Shown: positions 57,643-64,000 of the stretch, one piece after another
Numbering within the stretch: position 1 is the stretch's first letter
Layout of the letters: each line of letters begins with the position of its first letter
From: Micromonospora avicenniae
GTDB taxonomy: Bacteria > Actinomycetota > Actinomycetes > Mycobacteriales > Micromonosporaceae
Assembly (NCBI RefSeq): GCF_900156065.1
Contig: NZ_FTNF01000009.1
Location: forward strand, 124,001 to 188,000
Reading direction: 5' to 3'
DNA length: 64,000 bases
Notes under the pieces: model-generated
What the model saw: the letters and a program-made list of their open reading frames with translations, nothing else
Database searches by the model: none
What the model was told of the DNA's origin: nothing
Program-made: the position numbers and the translations under genes

Positions 57643-58010
57643 CCCGCCGCGCCGCCCCTGCCGCCGCGCCCGGCGGCAACCACCGCGCCCAACGTGAACC
57701 ACCGTGACCATCGGTGATCCTCGCGCGCTACCGGGCAACCCCCACCACCATCCTTTGCTCTGCACCCACATACGCACCAGACGCGGTGCGTGACCATCGC
57801 TGCTGTGCGGTCGGGCGACTGCGGCTGGTGATTCCCCTGCCCAGGTGGGTGGTGCGTATCGGGGTGCAGAGCAAAGTCTCCGAAGTGGGTGGCAGTCCGG
57901 CGGAGCTGCCCGTCACGTTCGGTGACTAGCGAGCGACATCACTGACAGTCATTGCGGGGAAGCTCCTCATCCGGCCATGAGCGAAGCTTCCGCCCGGCGC
58001 GCCCTCGGCC
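57643..58010. other. 368-bp gap after purE
   Basis: Contains the long inverted repeat 57753-57876 but no credible gene. Confidence 0.6.
57753..57876. repeat. Long inverted repeat with 27-nt arms
   Basis: The left arm starts CTTTGCTCTGCACCC (57753) and reads on to ACGCACCA (57779); the right arm (57850-57876) is its reverse complement at 25 of 27 positions. Arms are separated by 70 nt. The terminal 12 nt recur at 32246. Confidence 0.8.
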
Positions 58011-61000
58011 TCACCGCATGCCGCGCAGGGCGGTCTGGAGGCGCTCCTGAGCGCGGCGGCGGCGCTCGTTGCTCGCTCCGAGGACCAGCAGCAGGATGCC
58101 GACGGGGATCAGCACCAGCCACGGCCCGAAGGCGAAGAGCGCATGGATCGCGGTGATCGCGGTGACCGTGGCCCCGACGATCACGGGAGCCTGCTGCCGG
58201 CTCGACGAGCCGAAGACGAGCACCGCGACCGCCCCGAGCAGCAGCAGCACCTGCCGTAGCGTGGTCGAGCCGGTGGCCAGGACGATCGCGAGGCTCGGCA
58301 CGAACGCGGCGACCAGCGCCGGGCCGTACGCCACCCAGCTGCTGAGGTCCGGGCGGTGGCGTAGCTCCAGCACTCCCACGAGCAGGGCCAGCGCGGCGAA
58401 CGGCAGCGTGTACGCCTCGGGCAGCGCCACGTCGGCGACCCGCATGAGGATCCACCAGGCGGTGATCTCACACACCACCACGGCCCAGAACAGGACTCGG
58501 CGCTCGATCGGCCGGCGGTTGGGCCGGCTGGCCGCCACACCGAGCACCGCACCCCAGGCCGCCAGCAGGGCGGCGATGTGCCGAGGTGAGTCGAACGCCA
58601 GCGCCAGCGCGATGAGCGCGGCAGCGTGACCGCTCCACTCCACCGTGGCCGCCTCGCGCTGCGCCTCCGGACGACGCAGCCGGGGCAGCACGGCGGCGAA
58701 GACCTGCAGGGCGGCGCCGACGGCGAGCACGCCGAACGCCGACCAGACCGCGGCCAGCCCGGCGACGAGGCCGGCGGTCAGCACGAACAGTTGCGCCATC
58801 AACGAGGCGAAGAGCCAGCCCAGGATCCGGGCGCGTTGCGTGGTGCCGAAGACCGCCGCCACCGCGCCCACGCCCACCGCTCCACCGAGGGTGAAGAGGG
58901 TCAGCTCCCGGGTGGCCAGGCTGCCGGCGAGCCCCGCGCCGCCCGCTGCCAGGCCGATGACGAAGACCAGCACCCGCGCGAGGCGCAGGGATCGCGCCGG
59001 CTCGACCAGCGGCGGGGGCGGAGTCAGGGCGAGCCCCAGCATCGAGATGGTGAAGACGGACAGCGCGGCGAGGACGTTCGCCGGCCAGCCGGCGCCCAGC
59101 GCCGTCGGGGCGATGAGCAGTGTGACGGCCGCGCCCGGCAGCACCACCGGCACCGCCCGGGTAGGCCGACCGCCGCTGAACCCGGTGGCCGCGAGCGTCG
59201 CGGTCGCGGTGAGCAGGAGCGCGGTGAGCACGTGCGTGGGGTCGACCGCGCCGGGCGGCGGGGTGAGCAGCTCCGGCGGTGGCCCCTGCCAGATCCGGGC
59301 CAGCGTCCGGTGCGGCTCGACCAGCGCCACCTCCAGAGCGTGGGCGATCGAGGCGAGCGCCAGGGCGGTGGGCAGCACGGCGGCGGCCAGTGCCCCGGCG
59401 GCCGGGCTGACCCGCCAGCGGCGCCGCTCGAGACCGTCGGGCGATCGGCGCAGCGCCCCGTCCAGCAGCACCGACCAGCGTCGTACCGGCTGCGCCGCAC
59501 CGGCGGGCGGGACGGTGGCGGCGCGGACCAACTCGGCCAGTACGCCGAGCAGGGCGGCCGCGGCCGCGTACACGCCGACCGCGAGGCTGGTGGGGAAGGC
59601 GGCCAGGGCGCTGATCGTCGCGCCGCCGGCCACGGCCACGCTGGCCCAGGGCAGGTACTGCGGGATGCGGCGGCGTGCCGCGGCCACCGCTGCCAACCCG
59701 AGGCTGGACGCGGCAAGCGCGGCGGTCAGCACCACCTGCGCCGAGCGGTCGAACTCGGCGGACAGGGCCGCGAGCGCGCCCGGCAGGGCGAGCAACGCCG
59801 CGCCCGCCGCCGCGCCCCCGATCTGGGCCAGGTGCGGCGGCATGCCCTCGGTCTCGACGTCCTCGGTGAGTGTGCCGGCGAAATTGCGAGCCAGCACGGC
59901 CACCACCACACCGATCAACGCGATGCTGCCCAGCGCCAGCGCGGTCGTCCACGGGCGCACCAGTCCCGCCCCGGCTGCGTGCAGGGCCACCACCCCGGCG
60001 ACCGTCGCCCGGGAGAGGGCGGCGCGCGGATCGAACGAGGCGGTGGCGGCCATCCCGAAGACGGCGGCGACCATGCCGCCGACCAGCACCGGCGACCACC
60101 ACGGCAGGGCGAACGCGGCCGGTGCCCCGATGGTGGCCAGCACCACGGCGACACCGGCGACGTCGTACCTCCAGGGCGGCGGCAGCAGGACGGCGGCCGC
60201 GAGGGCGAGCAGCCCCAGGGCGACCGGCGCCTGCCAGGTGGATCCTCCGGTGGGCGCGGCCGGCCAGCCGGAGAGGTCTCCGTTCCAGATCGGACCGGGG
60301 GTGGCGAGCACACCCACCCCACCGCGCAGCGCCATCCAGCCGGCAGCCAGGCCGATCAGCAGGCCACCCACGGAGACGCCGAGGATCGGGCCGCGCCGCC
60401 ACTCCTCGGGCATCGCCCGAGCCGCCACTGCCACGAGCAGCACCAGCGCGGCGGCGACCGCGAGCTGGCCGCCGGGAGCGAGCACGGCCGTGATCCGGAC
60501 CAGCGTGGCGATCAGCGCCGCCGTCACCGCGGCGGCCGCGAGGTCCGACCCGTCCAGGGTGAGGTCGGAGCGGCGGCCCGCGTCGATCGACGGAGCCAGG
60601 AAGAGCAGCACCGCGGCCACCAGCAACAGCGCGCCGACCCAGGCGTCGGCCACTGTCGCCCCGGGAGCGCCGAACGCGGCGGCGGTCACGAGCAGCGCGC
60701 CGAGCCCGGTGCCGACCGCCAGTGGCGCCGGGATGTGCCGCTGCGAGACCTGGACGATCGCCGTGTATCCGAGGGTCACGCACACCGCCAGGAAGGCCGC
60801 CGCGAGCACCGGGACGGTCTCCTCGCGCAGGCTCGCCGGGGTCGGCGTCGGATCCGCCGGTGTGGTGGCGGCGACGAAGGCGGCCACCGCGCCCGGCAGG
60901 GCGAACGCCGCGCCGCCGGCGGCCCACGCGGAGACGACGTCGGCCGGTGCCGGGGCGATCCGGATCCGGGGCGCCACCGCGACGAGTACGCCCGCCAGGA

Positions 61001-62921
61001 AGAGCACCACCAGCACGGCCGCGGTCAGCGTGGGTCGCGCGAGGCCGGCTCCCGCCCCGAACAGGCCCACTGCTGCCGCGCCTACCGCGTGTGCCAGCGC
61101 GGCCCGTCTGGTGCGGGCGGATAGTCCGACCACGCCGATGCCGATTGCCGTGAGCACCATCGGCCAGGGCGCGGCCGCCCAGCCCAGACCGAACGACGCC
61201 GGGACCGCCAAGGCGGTCAGCGCCGCTCCGGTCACCGCGAACTCGCGCCGGATCTCCGGCGGCAGGGCCAGCACCGCGGCGATGGTGAGCAGGAAGGCGC
61301 TCGCGGCCAACTGCCAGTCGGCCGGGCCGACCGCGGCGGCGAGTTCGGCGGGGTACCGGTCGAGGTCGGCGGCCCAGGCGGGCAGCGCGGCGCGGAGCGG
61401 GGCGACGCCGGCGCGCAGCGCGCTCCCGGCCACCACCAGACCGCTCACCGTGAGCGCCACCGCCGAGGCGAGCTGGGGCCCGCGCCGGGCTGCCTCCGGT
61501 ACGGCCCGGACGGCCAGGCCGGTGACCGCGATGACACCCGCGATCAGCAGCAGCGCCCGGCCCGGCAGAGCCACCGAGGCGACTCGGCTCAGCGCGCCGA
61601 TGACCGCGAGGGTGAGGACGCCCGCGCCGAGGTCCGGCAGTGGCGGGCGGCGCAGCGCCAGGGTGCTGGCCATCCCCACGATCGCGGCGAGCAGCAGCAC
61701 CAGCCCGGCGCCGGTGGCGGCCGGCACGGTGGTCGCCCGGAGCAGGGCGGTCACCGCGTACGCCAGCGCGATGGCGACGGCGACCCCGTGCAGCAGCCAG
61801 GTCAACTCACGCAGCCCGGGCACCGGACGGGGTGGCGCCTCGGCGGCCGTCGGTTCCGGCGGGGTGAGGACCTCTCCGGCCTCCTCCGGCGCAGCCTCGG
61901 GACGAGTGTCGGCGGACCGTTGCCGGGGCGCGGTCGGCGGTGCCGGGGACGCGGGTGGCGATTCCGGCAGGTCGCGCCGGACCGGGCGTTCCACCGCCAC
62001 TCCGGAACGGGCCAACCAGAGGTCCAGCAGGGCGACCGCGGTCAGCGCCAGCGCCCAACCGGCCGGCCCGGTGATCCGGTCGTACGCCAGCAACGGCACC
62101 ACCGGCTGGGCGGCGAGCACCGTGGCGAACCGGGGTGCGCGCAGCCCAGCCCAGGCGGCGTAGCCGACCGAGACGGCGGTGGTCGCTAGGAAGATCAGCC
62201 CGGCGAAGACCGCGCCGGAGGCGCCGCCGTTGCCGATCCGGTCCACCGCCCAGAGCGCGTACCCGGCGAGGGGCACCAGCAGCAGGCCGACGGCGGCGAT
62301 CGTCTCGGCGGTGGAGGTGAGCCCGCGCCGAGCCAGCACGGGCGGCGCGAGCAGCAGCAGCACGGTCGCGACGAGCAGGATGCCGAGCCGTACGAGCGCG
62401 TCCATCGAGCTCGTCGCCACCGCGGCGAAGACCACCGCGGCGACGCCGAGCAGCAGCGCGCCCAGCCCGAGCGGGATGTTCTGCACCTCCCGCGAGGACG
62501 CCTCTGGCGGGTGTTCGGGATCGTCGGCGTCCAACCAGGTCACCGGCGGTGGTGGCGGTGGCGGCTCGGCGGATCCGGGCGGGGTGCCCTGCCGGGGGAC
62601 CCGAGGCGGCGCGCCGGTGGTGGCGGTAGGCGGACGTCGGCCGGGGCGGCGACGCAGCACCCGGCGCGGTCGGGTCGCCTGCTTGGTGCGCTCCTCGCCG
62701 GCGTGCGCGAGGATGTCCCGCTGGAAGAGCGCGGCCTGCATCTTCGCGGCGATCTGCCGCTGCTCACGGGCGATGGCGGCTTCGCGCGCCTTCATCTCCG
62801 CTATGGAGCGTTCGATCTCCGCCAGGTGTTCGACCCACTGTGGCTGCTCGGCGCCGCAGTGCGGGCACCGGTCGGCCGGTTTGATCTCCCGACCGCACGA
62901 CGAGCACTGAAAGGTCGCCAC
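58011..62921 (-). CDS. Giant polytopic membrane protein with N-terminal zinc ribbon (SCO7613-like)
   Basis: 1,636 residues. A zinc ribbon (CSSCGREIKPADRCPHCGAEQ, four Cys) opens it, then a coiled-coil-like basic segment (AEIERSIAEMKAREAAIAR) and a Pro-rich linker. The remaining ~1,400 residues hold perhaps 35-40 hydrophobic segments. It resembles large actinobacterial membrane proteins of the SCO7613 type; function unknown. GTG 62921 follows GGAGGGG, which sets the start; 38 residues upstream are not conserved. Convergent neighbours are absent; ugd lies upstream on the same strand. Confidence 0.9.
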   Translation of the reverse strand: MATFQCSSCGREIKPADRCPHCGAEQPQWVEHLAEIERSIAEMKAREAAIAREQRQIAAKMQAALFQRDILAHAGEERTKQATRPRRVLRRRPGRRPPTATTGAPPRVPRQGTPPGSAEPPPPPPPVTWLDADDPEHPPEASSREVQNIPLGLGALLLGVAAVVFAAVATSSMDALVRLGILLVATVLLLLAPPVLARRGLTSTAETIAAVGLLLVPLAGYALWAVDRIGNGGASGAVFAGLIFLATTAVSVGYAAWAGLRAPRFATVLAAQPVVPLLAYDRITGPAGWALALTAVALLDLWLARSGVAVERPVRRDLPESPPASPAPPTAPRQRSADTRPEAAPEEAGEVLTPPEPTAAEAPPRPVPGLRELTWLLHGVAVAIALAYAVTALLRATTVPAATGAGLVLLLAAIVGMASTLALRRPPLPDLGAGVLTLAVIGALSRVASVALPGRALLLIAGVIAVTGLAVRAVPEAARRGPQLASAVALTVSGLVVAGSALRAGVAPLRAALPAWAADLDRYPAELAAAVGPADWQLAASAFLLTIAAVLALPPEIRREFAVTGAALTALAVPASFGLGWAAAPWPMVLTAIGIGVVGLSARTRRAALAHAVGAAAVGLFGAGAGLARPTLTAAVLVVLFLAGVLVAVAPRIRIAPAPADVVSAWAAGGAAFALPGAVAAFVAATTPADPTPTPASLREETVPVLAAAFLAVCVTLGYTAIVQVSQRHIPAPLAVGTGLGALLVTAAAFGAPGATVADAWVGALLLVAAVLLFLAPSIDAGRRSDLTLDGSDLAAAAVTAALIATLVRITAVLAPGGQLAVAAALVLLVAVAARAMPEEWRRGPILGVSVGGLLIGLAAGWMALRGGVGVLATPGPIWNGDLSGWPAAPTGGSTWQAPVALGLLALAAAVLLPPPWRYDVAGVAVVLATIGAPAAFALPWWSPVLVGGMVAAVFGMAATASFDPRAALSRATVAGVVALHAAGAGLVRPWTTALALGSIALIGVVVAVLARNFAGTLTEDVETEGMPPHLAQIGGAAAGAALLALPGALAALSAEFDRSAQVVLTAALAASSLGLAAVAAARRRIPQYLPWASVAVAGGATISALAAFPTSLAVGVYAAAAALLGVLAELVRAATVPPAGAAQPVRRWSVLLDGALRRSPDGLERRRWRVSPAAGALAAAVLPTALALASIAHALEVALVEPHRTLARIWQGPPPELLTPPPGAVDPTHVLTALLLTATATLAATGFSGGRPTRAVPVVLPGAAVTLLIAPTALGAGWPANVLAALSVFTISMLGLALTPPPPLVEPARSLRLARVLVFVIGLAAGGAGLAGSLATRELTLFTLGGAVGVGAVAAVFGTTQRARILGWLFASLMAQLFVLTAGLVAGLAAVWSAFGVLAVGAALQVFAAVLPRLRRPEAQREAATVEWSGHAAALIALALAFDSPRHIAALLAAWGAVLGVAASRPNRRPIERRVLFWAVVVCEITAWWILMRVADVALPEAYTLPFAALALLVGVLELRHRPDLSSWVAYGPALVAAFVPSLAIVLATGSTTLRQVLLLLGAVAVLVFGSSSRQQAPVIVGATVTAITAIHALFAFGPWLVLIPVGILLLVLGASNERRRRAQERLQTALRGMR

Positions 62922-63034
62922 GACACCCCTCCACCCGCACTGTGGACCTCCACTGTCGCAGCATGCCCAAATCCGGCGCGATTTTCGACAGTTGTCGGCG
63001 GGTCCAGGACAAACGAGGCTTCCGGCAAAAGGCA

Positions 63035-63069
63035 ACGGCCGGCCGCGGATGAGTTCCGCGGCCGGCCGT
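63035..63069 (-). terminator. Hairpin terminator after UDP-glucose dehydrogenase
   Basis: ACGGCCGGCCGCGGA pairs perfectly with TCCGCGGCCGGCCGT over 5 nt; on minus a T-rich tract (TTGCCTTTTGCC) follows. Confidence 0.9.
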
Positions 63070-63083
63070 CGTGGCTATCTCAA

Positions 63084-64000
63084 TCAGGGGCGACCCATGC
63101 CCCGGTACTCCCAGCCGGCCTGCGTCCACATTGCTGCGTCGAGGCAGTTGCGCCCGTCGACGACCTTTCGGCCGGCGACCAGTTCGCCGAGGGCGACCGG
63201 GTCGGCGTTGCGGAAGTCCGCCCACTCGGTGAGCACGCAGACCAGGTCCGCGCCGGTCACGGCGTCGGTCATGCTGGCCTCGTAGATCAGCTCGGGCATG
63301 GCTCGGCGGGCGTTCTCCATGCCCTCCGGGTCGAAGACGTGCACCTCCGCGCCGGCCTTGCGCAGCAGCCCGGCCACGGCGAGCGCCGGGGCGTCGCGTA
63401 CGTCGTCGGTGTTGGGCTTGAAGGTGGCGCCGAGCACGGCGATCCGGGTACCGGAGAGGTCCGGTCCGGCGGGACCAGTCCGGCGGCCGAGAAGGTCCGC
63501 GGCGAGCTGGAGGACGCGGGTACGGCGGCGAAGGTTGATCAGGTCGACCTCGTGCAGGAAGCGCAACGCCTCCCCCGCGCCCAGTTCCTGGGCCCGGGCC
63601 TGGAAGGCGCGGATGTCCTTGGGCAGGCACGCGCCACCGAAGCCGAGACCGGCCTGGAGGAACCGGTTGCCGATCCGCGGGTCGAAGCCGATGGCCCGGG
63701 CGAGCTGGGTGACGTCACCGCCGGCGACCTCGCACACCTCGGCCATCGCGTTGATGAACGAGATCTTGGTGGCGAGGAACGCGTTCGCGGCGACCTTGAC
63801 CAGCTCGGCGGTGGCGAAGTCGGTGACCACGAGCGGGACCTCGCGGTCCTCGGTGGCGGCCAGGTCGAAGACGCCCTTGTGCGCGGCGTAGAGCATCCCG
63901 TTGGCCCACTCGCTCTTCACGCCGACCACGATCCGGTTGGGGCGCAGCACGTCGTCGACGGCGAAGCCCTCCTGGAGGAACTCCGGGCTCCACGCGACCT
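63084..64000 (-). CDS. ugd: UDP-glucose 6-dehydrogenase (N-terminus outside window)
   Basis: About 305 C-terminal residues visible. Oxidises UDP-glucose to UDP-glucuronate with NAD, supplying envelope or capsular sugars. The catalytic Cys is in GFGGACLPKDIRAF; the SEWANGMLY... TDFATAELVKVAANAFLATKISFINAMAE block spans the central helix, and VLGATFKPNTDDVRDAPA is the C-terminal NAD-site motif. A GDP-mannose or other UDP-sugar dehydrogenase is less likely given these motifs. Confidence 0.92.
   Translation of the reverse strand, partial: VAWSPEFLQEGFAVDDVLRPNRIVVGVKSEWANGMLYAAHKGVFDLAATEDREVPLVVTDFATAELVKVAANAFLATKISFINAMAEVCEVAGGDVTQLARAIGFDPRIGNRFLQAGLGFGGACLPKDIRAFQARAQELGAGEALRFLHEVDLINLRRRTRVLQLAADLLGRRTGPAGPDLSGTRIAVLGATFKPNTDDVRDAPALAVAGLLRKAGAEVHVFDPEGMENARRAMPELIYEASMTDAVTGADLVCVLTEWADFRNADPVALGELVAGRKVVDGRNCLDAAMWTQAGWEYRGMGRP

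Noticed and set aside
58645..62163. A 1,172-codon open frame on plus opposite the giant membrane protein
   Set aside because: Compositional shadow: no start context, no recognisable domain, and the minus strand encodes the hydrophobic segments.

Overview
The window is high-GC actinobacterial chromosome, most likely from the Micromonosporaceae (Micromonospora or a close relative). Lineage evidence: GC of roughly 70% or more, frequent GTG and TTG starts, a mycothiol S-conjugate amidase (mca), DivIC/DUF501/DUF4307 proteins typical of Actinobacteria, and a tRNA-Leu(UAA) comparable to Streptomyces bldA. The genus is inferred from overall resemblance, not from a search. There is no rRNA operon, phage, insertion sequence or CRISPR array. 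This is mainly a housekeeping core region with short accessory patches.

Layout. 1-8.8 kb: partial ppc (minus), an S66 peptidase, mfd, a lipoprotein and mazG. 8.9-12.1 kb: a DUF885 hydrolase, then a Nudix/NudC enzyme and a lipoprotein on minus. 12.4-18.4 kb: eno-divIC-DUF501-argA run, a secreted esterase, an ArsR-like regulator and ppx. 18.4-21.6 kb: an SDR gene and a divergent padR plus HAAS-type membrane gene, with conspicuous operator palindromes between them, then a secreted-domain protein. 21.7-27.6 kb: a compact run of dienelactone hydrolase, udgB and a DUF4129/MoxR/DUF58 membrane cluster. 27.6-31.1 kb: type II NADH dehydrogenase, a large polytopic membrane protein and the tRNA. 31.2-33.7 kb: two tandem Bax-inhibitor/YccA paralogues. 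33.7-36.9 kb: thiolase and two tandem SGNH hydrolases. 37-40.4 kb: DUF1232, cystathionine beta-synthase, GNAT and ribonuclease Z. 40.7-44.3 kb: small genes (YCII, GNAT, msrA, HIT) and a two-gene AbiEii-like module. 44.3-48.9 kb: metB, an amidase, ilvA and greA. 49-53.7 kb: DUF4307, mca, and a GGDEF-EAL gene broken by one extra G. 53.7-57.6 kb: a DUF255 thioredoxin-fold protein and purK-purE. 58-64 kb: a 1,636-residue zinc-ribbon membrane protein and a partial UDP-glucose dehydrogenase.

Functional themes. Sulfur and thiol metabolism recur (CBS at 37.5 kb, metB at 44.4 kb, msrA, mca), as does DNA maintenance (mfd, udgB, mazG, nudC). Central carbon genes are ppc, eno, ilvA and ndh. The most informative non-coding signals are a repeated TANNNT-N6/7-start-codon layout that points to leaderless mRNAs, several perfect intergenic stem-loops, and short upstream reading frames before mfd, the first yccA paralogue, rnz and the GGDEF gene. 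The two TTA codons I found by eye, in nudC and the DUF4129 gene, lie in the same window as the tRNA that reads them.
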